Positions 37,401-49,795 of a stretch of 64,000 nucleotides of DNA are shown piece by piece. A program made the translations under genes and the position numbers. The first letter of the stretch is position 1. Each line of letters starts with the position of its first letter. The DNA comes from Epiperipatus broadwayi (taxonomy: Eukaryota; Onychophora; Udeonychophora; Euonychophora; Peripatidae). The stretch covers positions 124,001-188,000 of the forward strand of contig JAQFVV010000352.1 of assembly GCA_028023455.1 (NCBI GenBank), given 5' to 3'. Under the pieces are notes generated by a model. It saw nothing but the letters and a program-made list of their open reading frames with translations. It made no database searches and was not told the DNA's origin.

Positions 37401-37975
37401 TGATGAAGGAAACTACTGATCTACTTATATCTGGAAACATACCTCTGTGGCAGACCAAACAACAATATTTATAATAGATATTAGAGTAACCAAATAAAAT
37501 TACGAATGCTTACCTACTTTTTGATTGTATAAAAATATTACATATAACTATAATTAATTAAATTATAATAATGTGTTTATAATTTAGATAGAATTACAAA
37601 ATATCAAAATGAATGTATTTATTAGATGTATATTATATTGTGAACAAATTCAAACATTTTAATATGAGCGAGTACGTCAATAAAAGTTAATGGTATTTGT
37701 GTATAATGAACTTAGTCCTTAAATAAGTTGAAAGATTGAGAAAATATTGTTTTGTTGTTATTAAAAGGATTTTATTTATTATCTGAAAACTCTGAAAAAA
37801 GTAATATAAACACAGAATTAAAACATGTTATATACATACAAGTGAGAAATAAGAATACCAAACCAATGAACCTACAATAAATGTGCATATAGTATGGATT
37901 CAACCCTGGATTTGGATAACCATGAATAAAAATATCTGTATTATGCTTTAACTAACTTAAAATTAACTGGAATTT

Positions 37976-38231
37976 TGAATTAGATGTCAAATGTAATTTG
38001 TTAAATAACTTGCATTCTTTAATTCATATTGTCCTACTATTGGATGTATACCAAGATACACAATGACCTTCAAATAAAATAATTGTTGAATTAAGTAGAA
38101 CTCTGAATTAGATGTAAAATGTAAAATGCTAAAGAACTTGCATTCTTTAATTCATATTGCCCTACTATTGGATGTATACCAAGATACACAATTGAATGCA
38201 AATAAAATAATTGTTGAATTAAGTGGAACTC
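37976..38231 (+). repeat. 128-bp tandem duplication in 3' LTR
   Basis: TGAATTAGATGT at 37976 recurs at 38104. Each unit contains CTACTATTGGATGTATACCA and CAAGATACACAAT. The 5' LTR has a single unit, so the duplication arose after insertion. Confidence 0.85.
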
Positions 38232-38857
38232 TGAATTAAATGCTAACAGTTGTCTTCATTATTCTCTCTGTTGTCTTAATATATCACACTCTTCTCTGAA
38301 CTAACTAAATGATTAAAGATGTAAGCTGTTAAAGAACTATTGAAAGAATGACTTTATTATACTCTCAACAGATTACATTTTTTAAGTCATATAAAATGTT
38401 ATAGGAAGTAGGCCAAAGAAATATGAGGGACTGTCAATGAAATAATTTGTTTGATTGACATTTATTTAAACCTGTTATTAAATAAAATTTTTGTTACTTA
38501 AAATTAACTTTAGTTATCCAGTTGTTCAATTCTATTTTTTTATTGCATCACTCATAATTAAGTGCACTTATTCACGGGAATCTCATGCCTCCTGAGCTAT
38601 GTCTGGCATAACTAGACCTACATAAGTCATGCTGTAGTGAGATGGAACTCTAGTGGCACCATTTGAAAAACCAAACAGAAATGTCTAGATGCTTCCAGTC
38701 TGTATGGTGCTACATCCTCTGATGTGCAGGAAATATCATTGTAGGGGGGGGTTAACATCTGCATTGGGGAATGCCAATCGATAGTCCCTTCCTGCAACAT
38801 GCTCATCAGGAATTTTTTACAACTGAGGTAATAAAGGGGTTGTATTGTGGTCTGCTT

Positions 38858-38860
<3 letters not shown>

Positions 38861-38951
<91 letters not shown>
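38861..38951. repeat. (TA)n microsatellite
   Basis: About 90 bases of TA starting at the last base of the element 1 3' LTR. Confidence 0.95.
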
Positions 38952-38955
<4 letters not shown>

Positions 38956-41900
38956 CCTCACTTCCAGGAAATATGTAATAACAATAAATTAATCTAGCTC
39001 AGATTAATAGTTATGTTCCTCTAAAATGTATCTACGTCAATAAAAACTATATTCTTTAATACTATCCATTATTAAACTAACTTAACTAATAAATAATAAT
39101 ATAGTTCTGTTTTATAAATTAAATAAATAAATATCTAATAAAATCATGAGAGTATGGAGTGGGTTTACAAGTGGCAAAATGAATACCTTAAGCCAATATC
39201 CCACATGATATCACCTTTATGGCATAAGCATACTATCTCTACTCTTATTACTTAAATACTACATCTATAGTACTCCTATGTCTTTAATCAAAATTAATTA
39301 AGTAAATGACTCTTAATAAATTAATCTGAATATCTCTATTAAAATAATTTATCTCAAGTTATCTCAGGTTCTTTTAGTATAATTCTAAAATAATTGTAAC
39401 TTTGGTAATCAAGTATAATAAGGGATTTAATATCATTCTTAACTACATCTAACTAATACCAATACTAATAAAATAATAATATTAATCTTCAATCTATAAT
39501 GTAATCTCATATCTTTTCTACTTGTAACACTATTCATGTGTATGACATAATAATAAAGTAATGTAATCTTCTATTATCCATATGGTATCTTAAACAAACA
39601 TATATGGTATGTTATTATAATCTGAGAATATGTGGCAATCATTACTAATATAATTCAGTGTAAATAGTCTATGGTTATTTTATGACCATCATAATGATAT
39701 AATACATGAAACTTCTTAAATAAAATCATATCCATAAAACATTATAACTCTTAAATAATAACTTTACTTATGTGCGCAATACTATGTCTTAATTATAATT
39801 ATCTGTGATTATGTAATTGTGATGTGGAGTAATTGAGTCAACACCAAGACTCATAAAACAAGTTTAACAATTTTATTAACAAACTTAACAATAAAGTTAT
39901 TTACAATATTTACAATCGTAAGGAATTCTGTTTATTCACTTTTATGTACTTTTCTCCCAAAAAATAAATTAAATGAATTAAAATATAGGCTACAGAACAT
40001 TCTTCTTAAAAATATCCCTTATTTCAAAAAATATTATTATAGGATCTTTATTACATTTATTAAATTTTATTAAGTCATTATGTTCTAAAAAATATAAGAT
40101 AATTATTTCAATATGGAATTATGCTTGTTATTTAGTCTTTTAAAAAAAAATAATTTTATTATTCCAAATAGTCATTCCTCACTAAATAATGATGTGAGTG
40201 ACCTTGATTAATATCATACAATTAAACTAAACTGCTTACTCGTCATTACTTTAAATTTCAAATATAATGTATGTATTAGTGTGTTATCATAAAATTACTT
40301 TATTATATTCATGAAACACAATTTAGTTTAGTACCTTTACTTGTAAAGAAAAATATGCATTATAAGTATGTCTTCGAACATACTTAATAATTAAATAATA
40401 CCATTAAAAACTTCTTTTAATTATCAACTATTTATTTTTATAAAAAAAAGATCATTTTTAAATATTAAAAGTTTTATGATTTTTTCACTGATATCATCAT
40501 GTTCTTATAATCTTTACATTTCTTTTTACTTTAAATAACATAACCTATCTTATCCACATCAATAACAATTCTGTATTTCCAAACTTATTCATTATTTCGT
40601 ATTTTAAATACCATGCTTTATGATGTAATCCAAAAAAATTTTAATAAGAAATGAACAAGTAGGTATATGGAATAAACTATAAATTTAACTTAATAACACC
40701 TTTATCAACTGATCATCATGGTAACAGTGTATAAAAATGAGGTGTGACTGATTTGTCTAGTACCCTCCACTACTGAATATAATGTCCAGGCTATTTATTA
40801 AGCACCATTGCACATTAAATTTTAATACACAAAAAATAAACACTCCCATAAATATATACAAACTATAGGGCTAAGTTATCTATACTTGTATAATTATCAC
40901 TATAGTATACTCTTATTCCCATATAAATAAACCCTGCATAAAATATTATCTTGGTCTCATTTAACCTAATACAAAGATATCATCATTAGAAATTTATCAC
41001 TTTACATTACTAAATTCATTCCCACATTTTAATAACAATAAATAAATTCATGTTTAAAAAATAATAATCTAACTGACTAATTAGACAAGATTATTTCATC
41101 CTTTGGTAACTATTTAACTTAAGTATAAAGAATGAGCATCAATGTCATATTTTAATACTTTAATTACTTAAAATAAACACCAAGTTCAGTTACAATAGAA
41201 TCATATACTTATATTTCTCTTATGTTTAAATATCCTTATAATATCAATAAAATCATGCATATTCTTTAAAATGACTAAAAATGATAAACTATGTGTAGGT
41301 GTCATGTTTTATATCCATCCCCATACATCCACACAAAGTAATAAAATACATTATAAAATCATCAATATTGTTACATTATTATCATAAGTAATCTCTGCTG
41401 ACAATTACTTAGTTGCTGTCTTCTGGATCACGAAGTAAATAAAACATTTTAATTATCATTTATTCCACATTATCACACTTTTAAAATATATTATTTTTTT
41501 TTTAAAAAAAATTATTAAAGAGTTTTTTTTTTACAATAACAATTTAATCAATAGTTTAGTAAATAATTTAATGTTCTATGTTCCTAATCTATCTCTATAA
41601 TGTGAATAAACATTAATATTATTTTTTTAGTAGAAAAATAATTTAAAGTTATATTTACAACAGTTCTATTAAAATTTCTTGAGATGAAATGTTATTTTTC
41701 CTCGATAAAAAGTTCACTAAAGGAAGTGTCTTTTTCTCCTGGTACAACATTGTTAATCACACTTTTGACACCAAAAACTATGCATGATCTGATATTTCAC
41801 ATTGCAACACAAAAATTCAAGATGGCTGATCTAAGCTAAATACGGTACATTTACTTTTTACTTCACACTATCTGGATTGATGTAATTAATTATTCTTTAT

Positions 41901-43732
41901 CTCAAAAAATTTAAATAATTCATGGATTCCATTGCTATGTAAATATAGTATTAAAAATACTTTTCATATTTTTCATTAAAACGATTTCAAATTCTTGTAA
42001 CTTTTATCCATATTTCCTGATGTTCTAGGTTCTCTGATACAACAAATAAAATTCCCAGTGTTTGGTCTTTATTACATGGTTTAAAATATTTTTCATAATA
42101 ATTTTCGGAAAACCTTTTGTATGTCCAGCATACACTAATTATTCATTTTAAAGATTTTTAAATACGATATAAATCATTTTACTAATAATCTTAATTTTTA
42201 TATCATTTAAAAAAAATCATAGATTTTTTTTTCAAAATTGATTCTCAATATTTTTTCAAAAAGAAATATTTTAGCATCTTAAAATAATTGTTTGATGAAA
42301 TTTAAAGGTTTTTTTCTTTTTACAAGCACTTTACTATCTTGTTTTTAAATAAGCTTTTTGAATAAAAAAGCATTTCACATTTTTTTTTACTTTCCATTTC
42401 TGATGAACTTTTTTATATCTCCTCCATGAATTTCATTTTATGAAATTCAATTGTAAATTAACATCACTGATTAACATAGGCAAAATTATATGCCTAGTAT
42501 GAAAATAATAATTGAATATCTCCATCAATAAATTTAAATTCAGTGATGACTTCTCCATGTTTAAGTTAATGTTAAATTCGATGAAATAGATTAGGAAGTA
42601 AGGAATTACTTATTTTTTCACCTTGCATCTCTGTATCATGATCTTATAACAATAAATTACTGTACTTTTAGAATTTTAAATTAAATAAAATTGACTTATT
42701 CTACCAATTAATTTATCGAAGTTGTAGTAACAATAACGATGGCATAACAGTATAACAGTATAATAGTATAAAAGTGACCTGGAAATTTTCTGCAAACCTT
42801 GTTTAAAACCTACCCAAACTACATGTTTTCATTGGCCAATTTCAACAATGCTTACTTCAACCCTGGGCAATGAATGCCAGATTAAAGTTACAACTAATAA
42901 TAATTTATTAAATATTTATTTTTATCATATTATTTAATTATTAATTAATTTTCATAATTTATTTACACTTAATAAATACTTTAAAATAAAATTTTAAAAA
43001 TCACATTACACTATTTATTACCATTTCTACTCTTATTTTAAACAAAATGTATTTATTTTCAACATAAAACACAAATCTGATTTTTTTATTATATTCACTT
43101 TAAAAACCTAACCTAATGTTTATAACAGATAATATTATTTTATTCTCAAGTACAGGTGTAAATATTACACGTCACATGATTTACAAAAATAAATGAGATG
43201 CTAATAATTTAAATGAAACTAAAATAAATAATTTAATTTATGAAATATTACATAAAATAATATTATAGCCAAATTTTAAAATAATTATTCCAATATTATG
43301 AAATTGAATATGCACTTTTCTTTGTATTTTATTATTTTCTAATTAAATGATTTAAAATATAACCATTAAATACAATTATTATTATTATTAAATAATCTAT
43401 TTATTTAACTTTAAAGTACTATTTTTAAAATTTACTTTAATCATTCACATATAAGACTTATTAAATCAGTATTTCCTATGGACAGTTTTCCCAACCATAC
43501 AATCTTATAATGATTTTTAATTAACTGTTTTCTTCCAAATACTAACATAATATTATACAGCAATAATTTTACTTGCCCTAAATAGATTATTAAAAGATCA
43601 TCAACACATAACATACATCATCCCTTACTTAACTTTGAAATTTAAAATTTTCCAGTAAATTGATTGAAATAATCCATTTTTACTTAAACAAAAGGGTACA
43701 ATATATATATAGTTATAGTTATAATTGAAATA
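38952..43732. other. AT-rich region without recognisable features
   Basis: Nearly 4.8 kb of AT-rich sequence with short A and T runs. No frame of note, no matching repeat elsewhere in the window that I could find, and no element ends. Slightly less AT-rich patches (for example 41730-41860 and 42770-42870) have no open frames. Confidence 0.5.
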
Positions 43733-43942
43733 AATTCCACGAATCTCGTAATTTAATGTTAGAAGCTTGTCAATTTATTAAATGCATTTTATTCCTGTTT
43801 ATAAAAAATGCCTGTTTAATTTTTCTTTTACTATGGTTTCTCTCTTCATGAAGAATTAAAGGGGCAATTTTTATAAACAGGAATAAACTGCATTTAATAA
43901 ATCGACAAGCTTCTAACATTAAAATACGAGATTCATGGAATT
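43733..43942. repeat. Inverted repeat, 75-bp arms, 60-bp loop
   Basis: Arms 43733-43807 and 43868-43942 are near-perfect reverse complements. Landmarks are TTAGAAGCTTGTC / GACAAGCTTCTAA and TTATTCCTGTTTATAAAAA / TTTTTATAAACAGGAATAA. Differences are a few substitutions and one single-base gap. Confidence 0.9.
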
Positions 43943-44127
43943 TGAATTGATGATGTTTGCTTCCACTTTTGGTTTTTGAATTTAATGGCAGTTGAGGCAG
44001 GTTAGAAAGTAACCGAAAGTATTTCTGCGGATTTAAGGATTGTTTGTAATTGTTTATAAATGGTTAAAAATATTATTTAATTATAATTACAATATTGTTT
44101 TTAATTAAGGAATATTTTTTTTATTTT

Positions 44128-44129
<2 letters not shown>

Positions 44130-44208
<79 letters not shown>
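44130..44208. repeat. Compound (CA)n(TA)n microsatellite
   Basis: About 20 bases of CA pass into about 60 bases of TA. The stretch 44209-45692 shows no gene or repeat beyond AT-rich DNA. Confidence 0.95.
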
Positions 44209-44210
<2 letters not shown>

Positions 44211-45689
44211 AAGATAATTGAAATGAAATTTTTTTTGTTTAAATTATTGTAATAATAAGTAAAATTTCCTTGATTTATTATATGTGATCTTATTCTTAAA
44301 AAAAAATAAGAGACACAGGGTTTTTTTTTTTTTAGTAAAAAAAAAAGCATTTTTATAAAAAAAACTTTTATGTGGAGAGAACACTAATATCCCCATTCTA
44401 GATGGATTATTTCTAATCCTGTTTAACAGTCTTTAAAAAATTTTGTTGATTTAAATAACAAAGATAATTTGTGGAGTGTAAAAAATACTTAAGATGGAAA
44501 ACTCCACAATAATTGAAAACCTCAATATCATGCAATAGCAACTGTAATTAGTGCCTTAGTGAAGATTGTGATTATGTATGTTTCTTCATATTACAATTTA
44601 AGAAATGTATTAATTTATCAATAATTAAAATTTATTATCTGTCATTCTTTATATTTCTGCCTTTTAATGATCTTGTAAACCAGGGAGAAATTCAATAAAA
44701 TACATCAAGTAAAGTAAATATCTTATGGAGGAATTATTTTTCATAAAAAATGTTTGAAGCTAGATTTCATTAAGTATTAAATTAAAATCTAATATGATGA
44801 TAAATAAGTTTTACTAAAATAAAAAAGGCTTTGATAAAATAAATAATAATAGTAAAAATAATATTGGTAGCAAATATTAATATTAATATTTATTTATGTA
44901 CAGTTCATAATTTTAATATGTTACTTTTTTAAATATGTATGTATTTTTTAACTATTCTTAACATAATACTTTTTCGAACACAAATTCATGTGGAATTAAA
45001 ATTGATTTATTATTTATATTCTTATAATTAAATAATAATAATAATATCATGATTGATTTGTATTGTGTATAAGCACATCAAAGCTTATAATTTAAAGCAA
45101 ACTAATTAAATAAATTGTTTTCAATGTAGTTGCATATTTGTATAAAAATAATTGTGTATTTGATTTTGTTTATTGCATTAGATTTATCTTTCAGTATTAC
45201 ATTAAATATAAAGATTTAGATAAATTTTGTGTTGTTTTATTTATATTATTATAGTTGACAATTTAGTCTCTCTCATTCACATTCTAGATAGACAATTCTA
45301 ACACATATCTTTTAATTTAAGTTCATAATTAATATTTGAGCTAATAATGGGTAAATGGATGAGCTAATATCTAAGTAGCCAGAGAAGGATTCACGCCCAA
45401 AATATAGATGTTATTTTTTTAGAAATACAAATTTATGTGCAAAATGGCATATATTTTTTTTAAAATAATAAATATCATGAATAGTGTCAAGTGATGAATC
45501 ATTTTTACATTTGGAGATGTTTAATCGAAATAATGGTTATAAAATATGGTGGAATAATCAATCTGACTATGATTAGTTAAAATATTAAATTTAAAAATAT
45601 AATTTATTATTCATCACAGACATTCACCTCATTGTTTTAACTTCTCTTATATTTTGCTAATGATTTATATAATTCAAAACGAAAAGCAA

Positions 45690-45692
<3 letters not shown>

Positions 45693-45740
<48 letters not shown>
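45693..45740. repeat. (TA)n microsatellite
   Basis: TA run adjoining the TTGTAGCTAA end of the 45741-52262 element. Confidence 0.95.
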
Positions 45741-45744
<4 letters not shown>

Positions 45745-47280
45745 AGCTAACTGAAGTTTCAATTAGTTCCAAAAGGTACAAAGGTTATCTTAGCTTAACC
45801 TTTTGTTTTGAAATTGTCTGATTGTTAAAAAAATAATAATGATAAAAATGAAAATTAAATTAGTTAATGACTAAAATAGAAAAATATTGTATTGATTGTA
45901 ATAATTATTGTATATTATGGAATTATGTCTAAATATTTAAAAAAAAAATATAGGTGAATTAATTTGATAAGAGATGCTAGTTAATAATTTTAATTAAAAA
46001 GAAACATCAGAATTAGTTGGGAATGAATAAATAATATTAAATGTATTTTAAAATAACTACTGTATAATTTATTTTAATGAGTAAATTATAATAATTCGAT
46101 ATGAGAAATAGATTGGAATAAATAATAATAAGTTTAAAATAATCTAAGTTTTATTTAAACAATGTAACGATATTTATTAGATGTAAGTTAGATTAGTATT
46201 TCACTTATAAAAATTATGTTGGATTAAATATTTATTAACATTTTATTGTTGTAGTTTTAAAAATATCTTTTAAACAATTAATGTGCATTCATATCACCTG
46301 TATCTGAGAATATGTGTGCCTGCAAGAGACATGTAAACATAAGAATTAAAAATTATTTAATTCCAATATTTTTGTTAAAAAAATAATAAAACAAATGTAT
46401 GGATAAAGTTATTAAAGTTTAATATTTAAAAGTAATACAGAGGGATAGCTCTAAATTTTATATTTATTGCTCAGTGTTTATAAAAATATTATCATTAAAA
46501 TAATATTACATAATATTTGTTAACAATGGATTTTTGACTTTGCATCTGTGAGTCACGTGGTTTAGAAAAATTAAATTAATTATATCAGTAGATTGATTTC
46601 ATGGCTGGCCTGTCAAGAATACAAGTTTAATAAAAATAATTTTTATTGGTTTTCAAATGAATTAATAATTAAAAGTGGGTGTATTAAAAATTATTAAAAA
46701 AACAGGGATTGAGGTGTCATTCAGGGGTTGATCTTATTTTTAATTCTACCTGTGCTGGATCCTAAAATTTCTTTAATAAAAAGTAATTTTTAAAACTTTA
46801 TATTTTCTAAAAAAATAAAAATATATTTAAAACATTAATTTACAAGCATCTTGCAGTGATGGAGGGCTAAATTTAAAAAGGTAATCCATTTTCTGTCAAT
46901 TTAAATTTCAATCAAAGCATAAAATTATAGGAAGAATGTTTGAAGAAAAGTTAGCATTCCTTATCTTATCTATGTTTTATTTGTTCAATTTTCTTTATTT
47001 TGAAATGAAAATATTATTAAAGCCTAAATCATTAATTATATATATATGGCTAAATATGTTCTTGCAATAAACTTTTATAGCTGTAGGATATTCATTATAT
47101 ATCCTATTAAATTAAAGGTATATGTCAAAAAAACATTTTAAAGTTAAAACAAGAAACCTTACAATGAAGCTTCCTTTTACTAAAGTGAACTAATAAAGAA
47201 TGATTTTTTTTTTTTAAAAAAAAGTTATTACTTATACTTTGATGTAAGTGGAAATGATTTGTTTAGCTAAATGCAAACAG

Positions 47281-47723
<443 letters not shown>

Positions 47724-49275
47724 AATACAAGTGTTAGCAAGTTTTAACTTGTGTTTTTTTTGTTTATATATATATATATATTTAAAATGATAACTCTTAT
47801 TTTACCCAGTAATAAAAGAAAAGTATTCGGAAATAAAACTTCAAAACATTCTGCAAAGATCAATAATGAACATATATTTGTCAAGTACATAGTAAAAGGT
47901 TATATTTGCCATTTTTTAAGTAACTTTATGACATTAATTGTAGCTTATATGCAGAAAAATGTCTTGAATGATAAAAAAATGTACTCTTATGTTTAAAAGT
48001 AATAAAAAGAAATTGGTTTTAAAATAAAACATGTCTTGGAATATTATTATGAAAAAATATTTTAAAGAAAAAAAAACTATTTTAAAATATACGTTTTCCT
48101 AAAAGAAGATAAAGAAATTCAAATAAGGAGATATATATTTGTGTTATTATTATAATATGCATTTGAACCTGGGATCTTATAAATAAAAAAATGTGCTCAG
48201 CTGAATAATTTTTTTTTATGCCAGCTTAATCTTATTATTAAAATGTTTAAAATTGTTCTAACAAAAAATTAAAGTATTCTTAAAGAACTATTGAACATTT
48301 TTGTTCGAAAATCATTGCCATGTATATAAGTGTTTTGATTGAAGCTTTGAAGCCAGATAGACAAATTAGCTTGAAGAAATTATCTACATATTTTAAATGG
48401 AAAAACCAGTACAGAGCTGAAATATGAACTTAAGTTAATGTATTATTATTATTTTTTTATTGTCTGTGTTATTTTTTTTTTAAAAAATGAAACCTTAAAA
48501 ATATTTATGCTATATATTTTGTGTAACACTTTTTGCAAAAATATGCCAGGTAAATTAGAATTACAATTTTGAAGCTTAATGGGTTTATGATAATGGGCAA
48601 TATATTTTTTTCATTCTTAAGTCTATTTAGTTTATTTATTAAGCATTACACCAGCTAATTTCTATTTAAAAATTTCATTTATAGAGATTTAAATATCACA
48701 ATCTTAGTTTCATATAAATGTGATGTTTTACTCAATTTTATTTTAAATTTAGCAAAGAAGTTTGTCAGAGAGTATACATTAATTTGTTTTATGAAAGTTG
48801 TATTAATAATAACTACAAATATGTTTATATGCATCGAGAAGTAAATATTCTCGCATTTAATTTGTAATTTTTAAAAAGTCCACTAGTTACTATATATATT
48901 TTTAGTATTTAATATTTTACTATGTGTGCATTGTGCCTTGCCTAGAATTTTATATGCATTTAATTTTAAAGTATTTCTCATAGAAGTCACTTGATAGTTT
49001 GCTTTGTTGGTTCTTACATTGAAAATACATTTTTGTATTTTTAAACTTTTTAGGAATAACTTGTTTAATTCAGCTGAAGTATATATCTTGCTATTAGTTA
49101 GTATTTGTTAGCCTCATAGACTTAGGCTTAGTAAATAATTTACAGTATGTTTTATGGAGTAGACAATGTCCTCCATCCCTATTGTATTGTATTTCCATGA
49201 TTTGATAGTGATTGTCCCCAAAAGAGGGTTATGTTATTGCATTTTAAAGTGATGATGATTACATTTATAAGCATT

Positions 49276-49795
49276 AAATATGGTTTTAATTTCTCCTTAT
49301 ATGTAAAAACAAAAATACTTAATTGTAAATATTAATTAGAGAAAATATAACTTACTATTAAAAAATTTTCAGCTGAACGTTTTCGAGGAACCATGCCTCA
49401 TACTCATAGCCTTCATGAAAAGTGTAATAAATATATGCAAATGTAAATATTCAAATAAGCTACTGTTACGTAGCCCATTTTTTCGAGATCTTGAAGCATG
49501 TGTCCTTTCTGTTAATGGCATGGATGTCTCTATTAATATAGAATGCGAAGGAGGCATTCTATATTAATAGAGACATCCATGCCATTAACAGAAAGGACAC
49601 ATGCTTCGAGATCTCGAAAAAATGGGCTACGTAACAGTAGCTTATTTGAATATTTACATTTGCATATATTTATTACACTTTTCATGAAGGCTATGAGTAT
49701 GAGGCATGGTTCCTCGAAAACGTTCAGCCGAAAATTTTTTAATAGTAAGTTATATTTTCTCTAATTAATATTTACAATTAAGTATTTTTGTTTTT
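49276..49795. mobile_element. Palindromic insertion with 13-bp target duplication
   Basis: Arms 49304-49546 and 49554-49796 are 243 bases each, separated by a 7-base spacer (GAAGGAG), with about two mismatches that I can see. The insertion is bounded by ATTTATAAGCATT at 49263-49275 and again at 49796-49808. The inverted copy of the host element has this sequence once (11296-11308), which is the empty site. A 28-base tail (49276-49303) sits outside the palindrome on the left only. Both arms carry the same 62-codon frame in opposite directions (for example SMPLTERTHASRSRKNGLRN); I do not recognise it and it may be incidental. Confidence 0.9.

Larger units (their letters stand above)
31016..38860 (+). 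mobile_element. Element 1: LTR retrotransposon with gag only
   Basis: A ~7.8 kb element bounded by direct repeats 31016-33609 and 36214-38860, both TG...CA. The internal region is only ~2.6 kb, with a primer-binding-site-like sequence at 33611, a decayed gag (33958-35289), a trace of protease (~35605-35670) and a polypurine tract at 36201-36213. No reverse transcriptase, RNase H or integrase is present. The two flanks are (TA)n, so the target duplication cannot be resolved but is compatible with ATAT. The LTRs make up two thirds of the element. It is either a deletion derivative or a family dependent on enzymes from another element. Confidence 0.85.
36214..38860 (+). mobile_element. Element 1, 3' LTR
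   Basis: Starts TGATACAAGAACACTGTTTC and ends GTGGTCTGCTTACA at a 90-base (TA)n. It is slightly longer than the 5' LTR because of a 128-bp tandem duplication at 37976-38231, although it has one fewer 53-bp unit. Confidence 0.85.

Noticed and set aside
49369-49764. The 62- and 73-codon frames in the palindrome as real genes.
   Set aside because: They are the same sequence read from both arms, run past the arm end into host-element DNA, and have no recognised motif.
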